From positions 2,604,001-2,668,000 of the forward strand of contig NBAZ01000001.1 in the NCBI GenBank assembly GCA_002794735.1: 64,000 nucleotides of DNA, read 5' to 3'. This stretch comes from Pyrrhoderma lamaoense. Taxonomy: Eukaryota > Basidiomycota > Agaricomycetes > Hymenochaetales > Hymenochaetaceae. A program made the translations under genes and the position numbers. Positions 1-11,405 of this stretch are shown here, one piece after another; the stretch's first letter is position 1; the number at the start of each line of letters is the position of its first letter. The notes under the pieces were generated by a model. It was not told the DNA's origin. It made no database searches and worked only from the letters and a program-made list of their open reading frames with translations.

Positions 1-882
1 ATGGTCGGTGACCTGTATCATCCTTCTGTTAATTTTTCTAAAGCAATATCATTATCTAGTTGTCACCCTCTTAATTGTGAATTCAGATGGTGTTTCTCCT
101 TCAGATTATGCAACTGTCTTTGAGTCTGTGGGGCTTTCCAATATCTCATACTCCCCTTCTTCTTCATCAATAAAATATACGGACTGGCCGACACTAGGTG
201 ACATGATTGACGATGGCACTCGCTTAGTCACATTCATGGACTCCGGGGCTGACTACTCCTCAGTCACCTATATTATTGATGGTATGCTTCCTCAGCTTCC
301 TTTGAAATAGAATCACTAAATTTGAAATTTTCCTTATGAAGAATTTTCAAACATGTGGGAAACTGCGTATGATGTAACGGACACTACGTTTGACTGCAAT
401 GTCAACAGAACAAGTGGTGACTCGACTACCGAGCTTTACACGATTAATCATTTCCTCGACAAATATGTTACTGTTCTTACTACTACATTAACTCCCGATA
501 AAGATTCATTGAATCAGACCAATGCAGCTAATGGGACTGGCTCCCTCGGTTTGCAGGCTAGTGAGTGCGGAGCGGAGTATGGCCGATATCCTAATTTCAT
601 GCTTGTAGACGTGAGTGTTTCATTGCGATGTCCGTAATATACTAAGCCCGCTCATTGTGTTAATACTAGTTTTATGAGTATGGTGGCGGATCAGTATTTG
701 AAGTAGCAGCCACTCTCAATGGTGTTACGTACTCCCCGTCCTCCCCGATTGCTACCCCTATATCAGATACTAGCTCTTCAAGTAGCTCCGCAGGCCATGT
801 AGCTCCTGTTCCTCGTGGATTACTAGCAATATTCTTCACTTTTCTCGCCGGAGGCGTCTTTGGCGCATGGATTGTTTTATAA
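1..882 (+). CDS. PLC-like phosphodiesterase, GPI-anchored (3' part)
   Basis: This is the 3' end of a gene that starts left of the window. I read exons 1-7, 87-281, 342-610 and 670-882, joined by GT-AG introns, ending at TAA 880-882. The protein has the signature of fungal PLC-like phosphodiesterases (TIM-barrel superfamily): a WPTLGDMI segment followed by a TFMDSGADY strand, then FDCNVNRTSGD and later NFMLVDFYEYG. The tail is a Ser-rich stretch followed by a hydrophobic C-terminus (LLAIFFTFLAGGVFGAWIVL), as expected for a GPI-anchor signal, so the product is probably secreted and held at the cell surface. Family members often lack proven phospholipase activity, so substrate is unknown. The N-terminal half with the first catalytic His is not in the window. 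Confidence 0.85.
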
Positions 883-1216
883 ATGGACTCTTTAACTAAA
901 CATGGACTTAAAATCTCATGGACTCGGATTTGGATTTAGATATTAAAACTTTGCTTGTGAAGCATATAATTGATAATATAAAAATTGGATTGCATACAGT
1001 ATTTTTCTCTTTAAATACCTTGAATTGAGGTCGGAACCTAATGACTGACTCATCCACTTGGTGGCTCAGTGACTGCACAGCCACTATAGCATAGCTTGGA
1101 GCTTGAATGGGAAGTACACGTATTTTCTTTTAATCCAATATGAGAGGCAAAACTAGTCTTACTTCCAACCACAACTACCCCGTTATACCCCTTAAGCGTC
1201 TGACTCAGAGATTGAC
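883..1216. other. Intergenic region, tandem genes
   Basis: This 334-bp gap lies between the stop of the phosphodiesterase gene and the start of the zinc-finger gene. It is AT-rich in its first half. It must hold the terminator of one gene and the promoter of the next. I see no ORF, RNA gene or repeat in it. Confidence 0.6.
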
Positions 1217-2922
1217 ATGGACTGCCCACCCTGGAGGAATATCGATCCCTCAACTCAGAACCAGACAGCGTCCTATGCCATACTTATTCAGAATCCTGAT
1301 AGTATAGCTTTGCCTTTGAGAAGCAACCAATGCTCGAGTCTTCCCCCCGTACCCACTGGCAGGCAGTTGATACTACATAGCATAGAATCTAGTGAAACCC
1401 CTATGACTACAGAGTCACGAAATGCTCCGCAGCGCCCCCCACTCCAGTCTGAACTGACCAGTTCGGCACAGATCGATCCCGGGGTCCCCACGTCGTACGG
1501 ATTGGGGGACGAAGATGGGGGATTTGACTTGAATCCCGACGATATGGAATTTTTTGATAACATGGAGTCTTTCGAGCAGTGGAGAGCAAAGCTATGGGAT
1601 GATGATTGCATCGAATTTATCTTCAAAAATAGATCCGCCTCAAAGGCAAAAGTACCAAAATTTAAGGAGAGAGTTACCCTCGTTTGCTCACGCAAGAGGG
1701 TCGGTGGACAGAGGCACAAGAAAAAGAATCCAGAGAGGACCCAGAAAACTCCAAGCCGAAAGGTAAAAAATTGTTTTCCGTAACAACCAACTGACATTTA
1801 TTACTGTTATTCATATTGTCGCTTCGCGCCAACCCCAAAGATTGAAGGGCAAGGGTGCCCTGCTTCCATTATCTACTACACGTATCACGAGTCCTCAGTC
1901 ATAAGGGCTAAATGTGTGTTACTCCTTTTGTCATATTCCGTCGAATAAGAAATATGCTAACTCTTCACCTTGATTTCTATCAAGATGTTAATAAGCATTC
2001 GCACCCCATAGGTCCCGATAATCTTCCGTATACCAGAAAAGGGCGCAAGGATAGCAAAAATTCGCAAAAGGACAAGATAAAAGACGGGTATCGTCGAGCA
2101 AACCCAATCCTTAATGGGACAGCTCAATTGACTGAAGAACTCAAATCCGGAAAATCGGCTGAACCTAAAATGGATTTCCAAATTAAGTCATCCTCAATGG
2201 GATCCCCCGATCCTGCACATCACCAACCACAGGAGCCCAGATCCCTCGGACAGGTCAAGGAAGAAGAAGAAGAAAATACCCTTTTGCAGGGTTCTTCTCA
2301 AGCCCCTATCCTTGATGTTCATACGTCCTCATTTCCCGCGGAGTCGAACTTTGACTACGAAGCGCCCGCGGCTAGATATCCTACGATATCATATATTACG
2401 ACACCTGTAGAATCCTATTACACGGGCGCGCAGCTCATCAGCATGCCACAAGAACATATACAACAGATCAATCAACCGAATTCAATTGTCTACCAGCAGA
2501 AACCATTACTTCTCACGCCTACTACACCAACAACACATATTCAGTACCATCAACAACCTATTTCCATTCCTCCAAATCACTTTCAGGCTGTGTCGGAAGT
2601 GAACAATAATCTCCTTGAGAACCAACTGGCTCGATATACTTCATCTTCTGAAGAGGAAATACACGGGCCGGATACAAATATTCCGTCGGATCTATCATAC
2701 CAATATCAATACGAACAAACTCTGAACAATTCTTACCCAACTCCACTAACTCCGGTAAGGCCTACTGATGCTAACTGCTGGCAACGCATAGAAGTCCTGC
2801 TCCAGCACATAAAAGTCCTGGCTAGGACACAGCCTGCTCTACTTGTTTCACTAGAACACATGCTTTGGCAGATTATTGAAACCTTCACTGACCCAAGTAT
2901 GCCAAACAACACTACTGGCTAG
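1217..2922 (+). CDS. FAR1/WRKY-GCM1-like zinc-finger protein, putative transcription factor
   Basis: Three exons (1217-1762, 1841-1913, 1985-2922) give a protein of about 518 aa. The zinc-finger domain spans the exon junctions at residues ~115-225. It begins with FEQWRAKLWDDDCIEF, then has VCSRKRVGG, GCPASIIYYTYHES and a final NKHSHPIGPDNLPYTR. The likely zinc ligands are the two Cys and the His-x-His. This layout matches the FAR1/WRKY-GCM1-type DNA-binding domain that is expanded in basidiomycetes, some copies of which come from Mutator-like transposases. No transposase catalytic part follows here: the C-terminal 300 residues are Pro/Gln/Asn/Ser-rich with an acidic EEEEEN patch, more like an activation region. 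The second intron has a textbook ATGCTAAC branch site. I infer a domesticated nuclear DNA-binding protein. Confidence 0.75.
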
Positions 2923-3638
2923 TGTCGAATAACTGCCTTTAGATCTTCAGCTGTCTACATCTCTCCAGACCATGGTGTAAGAATATCAGAAGAATTATTT
3001 TTCATCGTTGTAATTTCTTGAGACTATTCAGCATTGATAATCATTTGTAAATCACCCTTTGCCCTGACACATGTACCGTGTATTTGTATGTGGTATTCTG
3101 TATGTACCCTATCACAACAGTTTCTTGCCCATTTCCAAAGCTTCTTGAACAATTACAATTTCTTGTCCAGTTCACAGAGTACACTGCATTGCAGTATCTC
3201 AGTAGTAGAGCCAATCACATTACCGGCACCTTCTTATACCGAAGTTGAGCTGGGTGAACAATCATAGACAATATTCCTTTCCTCATGTATCTCATTTTAC
3301 CTTTTCTTCCCTCCCTTTTTTTCACGTTCCAGTTTTTGAATTTTTGTGTAGCAGTGTTCAGTTATCAGTCAAGTTGTACATGTACTTATATAATATTATA
3401 GTTGTGATGAGATCATTATGCGGGTCCATTTTCGGAGTGTGGACCCACAACGGGATCGTCGCTTAGACAAATTAGCCTCAAGCGTCATAGCTTTCTCTGA
3501 TACCGATACTCACACCGCGCTAAAGTCTCATCTCATCCGTTTCCGACATCCGTCTCTACTGGTGTACGCACACACACACAACTCTCTTCCCATGGGATAC
3601 AAACGAGGTTACCCTCCTCCCACTATCTCATTCTCTTC
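2923..3638. other. Intergenic region
   Basis: This 716-bp gap separates the zinc-finger gene and the lipase gene. It is CT-rich, especially at 3280-3340 and 3590-3650, as is usual for fungal promoters. An upstream non-coding or short coding exon of the lipase could lie here. I see nothing else. Confidence 0.5.
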
Positions 3639-5547
3639 TTGCTTCTTTCAAAAACGCTGCTTCGACATCCCATGAAAGACACGATTGTTGAGATTGATGA
3701 TTACTCAAATCCAACGCCGTTAATACTCGTTGAAGGCTTCCTATCGTCGACTGGCTCCGTTGGGTGGTCTCCTCTCAGGAGCTACCTCTGTGGTTACGAA
3801 GAATTTCTCGGTGACAGAGATGTAATGATAGCCAGGTATACTACTGTTTCACGAGCATCTCTCTTTTTGATCATCACAGTTCTCAAGAGTGCAAAACCTC
3901 ATGACAGCGTAGGCCCAATTAGTTCTCTTCACGATAGAGCATGTGAACTCTACTTTGCTATCAAAGGCGGAACAGGTAAACTATTAAAAGTTCTAGTCTA
4001 AAAACCGAAGTGTTCTGCCAACTCATCAAAAGAATTTTTTTGAAATAAAATTTCTGGTTCACTTTTAACAAAAGTTGAATATGGAGAAGATCACTCTCAG
4101 ACTCACGGACATAAACGATTCGGAAGAGATCGTGGTCCTGGGCTATACCCTTCTTGGTCAGTTTCTAGACCGTTGCATTTCCTTGGGCACTCGATCGTAA
4201 GTACATCCGTTTCTTTCTTTGATTAATTTTACTTGCTAAGAATGAGACGGGTGATTTATAGGGCGGTGCAACGATTATAAAACTCCAGTATTTGCTCTCC
4301 ATAAACTTCTTTAGTTCAGATGACCATCCCGATATGATACTTTCTGTCACAGGAGGTACAGTACACACTTGAATATCCCTTTCATCGCCAAAAAAAAACG
4401 TTAATTAATTTCACCCCTCACCCTTCTCTTTTCTTTCCCCCTTCTTCTCCTAGTTTCCTCGCCCTTTAGAGGTACACAGGTTGTATATACCCTCGGGGAA
4501 CGATCAGATAGTGCCCCCGCAGTTCGTCCATTCTCAATTGGAAATGCGATATCCAAAGCAGTCCACATTCTTTCCTACTTCTCTCCAATTCTCCCATCGG
4601 CTCTGGATCTGCACGCAGAAAGCCGTGCACTTTCCTATCACGAATCAACCTTCTTCGAATTTGTACGGCACCTTTGGAAAAGTGATTGGGCTGAAAGCCG
4701 CGATGCAACGCCTTTTGATGTTACGTTTGAAGCAGCAGATTTACGAGACGCAGATGGAGAAGGACGGTGCAACCCAGGAACGTACTACAGAAGTTATACC
4801 TCTTACTTCGTTAGTCATAGTCATTTATTTCAACTCTTCTTTTTATTATATTTCCTCTTTCTATGTATAATTCTCTTACTAATTCAAATTCTATCTCATT
4901 CCTTAACACAAAATTATTCCCTATCACTTTTTTTTCCAAAAAAAACGGTTGGACGGTTTCCTAGACAACCCGAAGTTCTTCGTCCCCTAACGACTCAAGA
5001 CACCGACCGACTAACTCACATCTCCTATTCCCGCCACTATACCTTATGGCCCGGGCTATCGGCTCTTTCGACTTCTCCGCACTAATACCCCGTCCGTCCT
5101 TCACAATCAACAATCTAATCAGCTCGAACTTGGACTCAGACTCAGACTCACCTCTGACCGACCCCACAGGTAAAGAAGATGACGACTACATATCATTTTC
5201 ACCTACAACAAGTGATCTTAGAGAAGAACACTTCGCCAACGACGGTATCGTCCCAGTTTTCTCCCAATGGCATCCCCTAGACTGTACACAAACGCACTGT
5301 ACACACCACCCACCCCATCCTCATCCCAATCCTCATCCTCATCTCTATCCAGCACCACCTTCCCCAAAGACCCCTCACCAGGCCTCATCCCGGACACTGG
5401 GACGTCCACACCCTAAAAGATCATCACCACCTATCTCTTCTCCCTATATATATCGAGTCCTCGTCTCAGGTGAAGTTTTGGTCTGACCTAGGCTTTTACC
5501 TAGATAGTATCGATTCACAAGAACGTGAAGGACAAAGCTACGTATAG
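3639..5547 (+). CDS. Triacylglycerol lipase, alpha/beta hydrolase
   Basis: Exons from ATG 3672 (in-frame ATG also at 3639): 3672-3835, 3890-3975, 4075-4196, 4262-4355, 4454-4809, 4965-5547. The protein is about 468 aa. It starts near PLILVEGFLSSTGSVGW (oxyanion region), then VGPISSLHDRACELYFAIKGG, GEDHSQTHGHKRFGR, and the nucleophile elbow LGHSIGG, where Ser is catalytic. Later come NDGIVPVFSQWHP and GHWDVHTLKDHHHLSLLP, which probably carries the catalytic His. This order is that of large lipases related to bacterial family I.5/I.6 enzymes. The last exon changes frame twice (about 5275 and 5391), each time by one missing base at a C run; between the breaks a Ser/Pro-rich insert is encoded. 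No signal peptide is seen at either start, so an upstream exon may be missing. Confidence 0.85.
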
Positions 5548-6383
5548 TGCCTCTCTCTTTTGTGTGTGGGGGTATATCAGATACGGTCACCGCTTTCCAG
5601 AAGCCTCTCTAGAATGATACCTCTTCAAAGTTCCATCATAATCACGAGCTTATCTCTCTCACAAATCTGTTATTCATCCAGACATCACATCTCATCATCA
5701 TCATCATCATCATCACTCGGACATAATCATTCTTGTAATTACAATATGCATTTCTAAACTAATGGTACAATTAAAATTCTTTTAATAACTACTACACGAC
5801 TCGAGTCACTTTCTAAAAAAGAAAAAGAAAAGAAAAAATAACTAATGAAAATGCGAAAGAAAATTAGAAAAAGTAATTTACAAGGGCACGGAAATTGAGC
5901 GAGATGTTTTTTGATGTTTAGGTGGCCAGCCAGACCAAAGAAATACAGTCAAATGGAAGAAATGAGGTAATAAATAGAATATGGAAAGCAAATACTACGC
6001 GGGCGGGGAACTGTAGGTATAGCGATACATATATATGGATGGATGGAGAGGGAAAGCATTGAACAAAATAAAGTAATGCTCGGAAAACAAGGTCCGTGAG
6101 TTTGCAAGTGTTTTTATGGTATTTACACATTTCAAAGCGAGTCACCCCAGGATGAGAAGAAAACAAACGAACCCGCAGAAAAATGAAAAGACCAAAGGAA
6201 CAAAGAAAAAACATTTTTAGAAAAAAACTTCCACCCTCCCTATAAACGTCACTAGTCCTCTCTGGACCCGCCAAAAATTGTTCTGATGTACCTCTGCACA
6301 CAAACTTCTCCATCCTGAAAGTAAAGACCACTGTGCAGCCGAGTTTATAAGAAAGATGAGTTTCCGTCTTGACCTGGAGTAGA
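5548..6383. other. Convergent intergenic region
   Basis: The lipase gene and the RRM gene end toward each other here. The gap has purine-rich A/G stretches at 5815-5870 and a trinucleotide repeat at 5692-5716. It should hold two terminators. No gene seen. Confidence 0.6.
5692..5716. repeat. (TCA)n microsatellite
   Basis: About eight consecutive TCA units lie in the 3' flank of the lipase gene. Confidence 0.9.
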
Positions 6384-9300
6384 TTATCCGTTGTGTTGGA
6401 AGTTAGCAACCCATTGGTGCTGAGATGGACCGCTATCTGCAACCTGTTTATTGTATGTAAGCTGAAGGGGAGATGCACCTTGGCGCTGTTGATACTGTCG
6501 CTGAGAGTATAAAGTCGTTCCCCCACTATTGTGTTGGTGACGTTGCGCGTTACCCATCCTGCTCGACGGTCGAGCTCCAGGAGACTGAGGACCATGGACA
6601 GAGTTATGCATCCTATTGTTTTGGTTATTAAAATTAGGATCACGTCTAGGAGGGTGCTTATTAACATAATTATTCTGCCTTTCGTGCGTTATGTTAGATG
6701 AGTGTTGACTCATATGTGGATGATGTATATTGTTCCTCATACTCGGTCCTGTGGGTGAAACCACAGTTGCATGAGGCTGGGAATATTGAGGTTGCCCAAT
6801 TGTGACCGTTCCCTGTTGCATGTTATGCGAAGCTGGGACCAGTCCGGGTTGAACATACGCATTAGCAAAACCTTGAGAGTGCATTTGAGCAGTATGCTGA
6901 GCCTGATGACTTCCGGTCTGCTGCTGATGCGATACCGGTGACGTAGAATTAACAGAGGCGACGGCTGGCTGAACTGGGTAAGCAATCATAGGAGGTGCAG
7001 TATACCCAGGCCACATGGGGGCCGTGAAAATGCTACCGGACTGCTGTGTAGATACAGGCGCCGATGCAGATCCTCCCACTACTTGTCCCGTCACTGACGT
7101 AGAATTATTCATGTACTCATCTAATGCATCAGGTTGATACACCGGAATCAATGTGCCGTGCTCTCCTTGTATAAATCCTGTCGCATGCAGAGGAGGTTGG
7201 TTCTTTACCGGATTAGTAGATTGGGAAGCTGCTGCTGCTGCCGCCGATCGAGCTGCCTCGGTCTGAGGGACAACCATATATGGATATGGAGCGAAGGGGA
7301 CGGCAGCACGGTACATATGATTCCATTGTAACGGTGCAGTAGTACCATTAGGATCAAGTCCTTGAGGAGCTGGAGCATACGGTAAAGGCAGTGGTTGTAC
7401 TATCCCACCGTAAGAACCAAGATGGAGTGGGTAGTGCATCTGTGTGCCATACGGCCATGCTTGGGGAGGATAATATGCCGGAGATATTCCTTGAGGAGTG
7501 ACTGGAGCTACAATAGCAGTATTCGAGACAGAGGATCCCAGAGTGCTGGGTGGAGGTGTTAGCGACACAGCGGTTTTTGTGTCTGACTCTTGGGATGAGT
7601 CCAAATCAGGCTTCGATATATAACTACCTGACGAGCGCAGAGTCGAATCTGTCTCAGTAGAGAAAGACGGGGGAAGGTGTGTATTGATTCTGAACGGAAT
7701 AGCCGCCTGTCTCGCTTCAGCTCGATCCGTATAGTGTTCAAAAGTGTGTCCTCGAAAGACAGGTATAGTGACTCTATCTTGGCGGCCTGTGTTCTGATAT
7801 TGGTTTTGATCGATATTGTGAGGGTCAAAGCCCATACGAGGTCTCATTATTCCTCTAGAACGGAATTTATAACCACCACGAGGGGGAACATATCTCGTAT
7901 TTGTACTCTAATCTGACGCCCATCATAGACACGGTTGTGCTGGATATCAATGAATTTTAATAATAACTCCTTATCAATTTAAGTGGGAGCTTCTTACTTC
8001 TTCTCTTATTGCTTGCAAGGGACCCTGCTCATCAGCAAATGTGATAAACGCAAAAGCAGTCTTCTTCGTCGCTGTCAATAAAATTTTTGTTAGCTTTCAT
8101 CAATTGATTCGATTCAATTGTAACTTACTTGGTACAACGATATGAACTTCTAAAATGTTACCATACTTCTCAAAAATTGACCTGAGTCTATCCTCGGTCC
8201 ATGGTTGTGGGCCTAGAGTCTCGAGCCCACCAACGAAAATTGTTTTCGGATCAATTGTTGGCTCATGGTGATGTTCATGCCCCGAAGTTGAATCTAGTTC
8301 AGTCAGGGTCCCATCTTCATTAAATTGCTGCGTTGGCCCCTTCACCTCTTGCATCTTATGCATACCAATATGCCCCTCTGGTGGAAGAGGCATTGGAATA
8401 GAGTAAGCTGGGGTTGGGAGCTGAGCCGTGGTCGCAGTAGTCGGCGTCTCAATAGATGAGTTTTTAAGCTCGGGGTAGGAGGGATCTCTAGCGCTCGAAT
8501 GGCAGGAGATGCGGGTATTTGTGAGTTAATTTCTTGAGGCGGTATCTCCGACTGAGATTGCATGCGAGCAACAGGATTTGAAAGCGAACGTCTGTGTACC
8601 ACAGAGGGACGAGAAACGCTTGTGGTCTTGGGGACATCCGCAGACGCAAGGTCGTCCTTTTCAATGCCCTGACTGGACGAAACGGGATTGCTAGGATCAT
8701 TAAGCGAAGCAGGTAGATCTCCTATACGAGACCTTGATGGCAAACAGTCAGCAATTAACTAACCCTGGGTAAACAGAAAGGATTTGTATACATACTGTTC
8801 ATCGACCTTCTCATCCGACTCGAGCTTCTCTTTCTCATCAGTGGCCCCATGCACATTTTTAAGGGGCGGGAAGTCTCGATCACTCCATTCAGGACTTTTA
8901 GATAGCCCTTCCTTCAAATTTACTTCAAGTACAGCTGGGACATTTCCCGGGCCACCGGAAAAAGACGACATAATTGTTCGTGTGATGTTCTGAGGGCGTA
9001 CAACTGTCCAACCCTCCTCCATATCTTCACCCTCATTAGCGCGCTGCATCGGTTCACCTCCACGACGGACTAAAGTCGGACTAATTCGTGACACTGGTCG
9101 TTGTGCATGAAGAGGGGAACGAGTAAAAGTAGGAGATGCCGATAGGGGACTCATACCACCATTAACCCTATCATTCTTTGGCAGTCAAGCAAGAGGGGAG
9201 GACGCTGTCGGAAAGAAGGTGACATAGCTTCTCTTGGGGAGTAAGTTGGAGGATAGTGAGGTGAGATGGGCGAACGCATATATCCTGGTCGGGGAGTATA

Positions 9301-10933
9301 TGTGTAGTTTTGGTCTTTGGCCCAGGTGACAGTCAGATGAGGTACACGTTTCAACGTCTATAGTGAAGATTAGCCTTTCCTTCTACTATATTGGAGAATG
9401 AAGGGGTAGGACAAACATTCAGAGCCGTGATGCAATCATCTCTATGTCCCCATTTTATTTCCCATACACCGGAATCCATGCCAGGGCAGCGGTCCGAATC
9501 ATGTTCCGGGGGTAAGTAAGTGCATCCTCTCCGAGCTGAACAGCTTGAAAGATTCAAGTGGTCCAAAGCACTCTGCCATCCTCTTTATCGTCTGTGCAAC
9601 AGTCGTATAGTTGTGTTAATGAGAGCCACAAAGTTGGCAAACCGCATATACTCACATTCCCATCAAACGCTAGGTCAACGAATAGCATCCCCTCAGAGTA
9701 AAAGCCGGGGGGAGCGTTGAATTTGGGATGTCAACATCAAACCGGGACAGCTCACCCGCATTACGTGCTTCCCCCCTGTACGAGATGACAGGGAAGCTAA
9801 TAATAGAGAAGTAAGCTTAAGAAAAGTAATTAGAAAAGGGACGGTAACTGACCGAGCCTCACGAGGCTTCCAGATGCGCATTGCATCCGGAAGATCGGAT
9901 TCGATCCAACGTCCTTTCACACCATTCTCATCCGTGACAATACCGACGCCCTCTTCTGTAGATGATATCATTAAGAATCTGGCATTGTTGACAGAGGCGC
10001 ATGCTTTCTACTAACCATTCTGTGAGGCGCATGGAAGGAAGTGAATCGGCATACGATAAGATACCCAAAGAGAACGGCGTGCACGTGCGCTCTCATAACG
10101 TAGCATGCGACCCATGAATGGCTGAGGATCGGTGTGAGCTCTGGAAACCACCAGACTTGCTTGTGCAGCAGTCTTAAGAATTGATAGAGTTAGATAGATT
10201 AAAGGCGATTTAAGCGTGACTCATAGCTGCAGGAAGTGTAATTACCTCACACTGAACAAATGCGCATACACTCCCCTTGGAATCATGTATAATTTTAATA
10301 CTCTGAACGTTCGCGGTTGGTCCAAGATGAGCAGCAAGGTTTCCAGCTAGCTCCGCTTCTTCTACATCAGATGGAAGACTATATAATTTCGAGGTTAGAG
10401 CGACCTTATATACTCATATATTAGTAGTCACAGAGCAGGAAGACAAACGAACCTTCCAATGAAAACGCTTGCATTGTGAGGCATCTTCTTTGTCGTTGAA
10501 GTCCTCTTTCCAAAATAGGTATTTCCAGACTGATTAAGGCTATGTATACTTGCAGAGTCGGCGGAAGTCATAGTCTCATTAGCATCATGCGCAGCATCCC
10601 TAACATCGGTATACAAAGTCGCTGGACATCATCGTCTGCCCAATCCCTTCTTGGTCCCCTAGAAGAGAACTCATCTGACTGCATAGACACAGATGTAGAT
10701 ACTCTATGAGAACGAGGGGGAGAGAACGATCGAGAGCGAGAAGATGAATGAGAGGACGTAGGAGAGATAGACGCCCTTGATGTATTAGATCTTGGAGAAC
10801 CAGGAGGGGAGGTGAGCGAGTCAAAGCGTGTACCCCATGTACGCGCCTGATGGTGGCTTCTACCATTCTGCTGAGGATCGCGACTCCGAGCGCGCGCTTG
10901 AACGCGCGCCTGAGTAGCAGACCTATTAGGCAT
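6384..10933 (-). CDS. Multi-RRM RNA-binding protein with prion-like tail
   Basis: Eleven exons (plus coordinates): 10453-10933, 10246-10378, 10016-10172, 9863-9955, 9756-9775, 9656-9691, 9417-9591, 8796-9357, 8129-8732, 7998-8071, 6384-7939; about 1,298 aa. Start ATG 10931-10933. The N-terminus is Arg/Ser/Pro-rich. RRM-like domain 1 starts ASVFIGSLPSDVEEAE. RRM 2 has RGMLFVDLAFDGN, then MAECFGPLESFKLF and ends VPHLTVTWAK. RRM 3 starts TIFVGGLETLGP and continues with TAFAFITFADEQGPLQAI and VYDGRQIRVQIRD, followed by an RGG-like PPRGGYKFRSRG. The last ~480 residues are Gln/Asn/Pro/Tyr-rich, prion-like. Frame breaks fall near 10620, 9505, 9172, 8435 and 7880. The architecture resembles meiotic regulators such as Rim4/Mei2, but I cannot assign an ortholog. 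A 7.1-kb gene-free region lies upstream. Confidence 0.75.
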
Positions 10934-11390
10934 CCTTTTGCGTGGTTCTTCAAAGTCTTTCCAGGACAACCGTTTTCAGACTTTTCTTTCGTTCTTCTAC
11001 TTCCTCTCCCTAGATCTCTTTGAAATCTTATCAAAGAAAAAGAGGAGAGCCGTAAACCCGTAGCTTCTACTGTTGGTAGTTTCTTGTTTTTAAAATATCT
11101 TCTATAATTCCTGCTTTTAAATGGCTTCTTCTTTCCTGTTCACTATTGCCGGTGGATAGGAGTCAAACAAGAATCAAAGGGTCAAAATGCAGGGAGATGG
11201 TTGAACAAGTGCCGACACGGAGGACAATGATTACTTGGTTTGATGGCAAATAACTTGTGTGTGTATAGACTGTCGATAATGAGGCTGTAAGTGTTCAGGT
11301 GAAGAGTGGCTAGATGACTGGCGATGACTAGATGCAGAAGACTAGTTACGGCTTGAGTAGCAGATGATTGAGGAATCAGGTGGTAAACAA

Positions 11391-11405
11391 GAGAGAGAGA
11401 GAGAA
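11391..11405. repeat. (GA)n microsatellite
   Basis: An alternating GA tract of about 14 bp lies inside a longer purine-rich stretch (11391-11500). Confidence 0.8.

Noticed and set aside
1288..1797. Minus-strand open frame over the zinc-finger gene
   Set aside because: The plus-strand frame carries a recognisable zinc-finger domain over the same bases; the other is a shadow.
8340..10700. The multi-RRM gene as a pseudogene
   Set aside because: Each break is repaired by one or two bases at a run, the RRM motifs are intact, and the same kind of break occurs in essential genes nearby.
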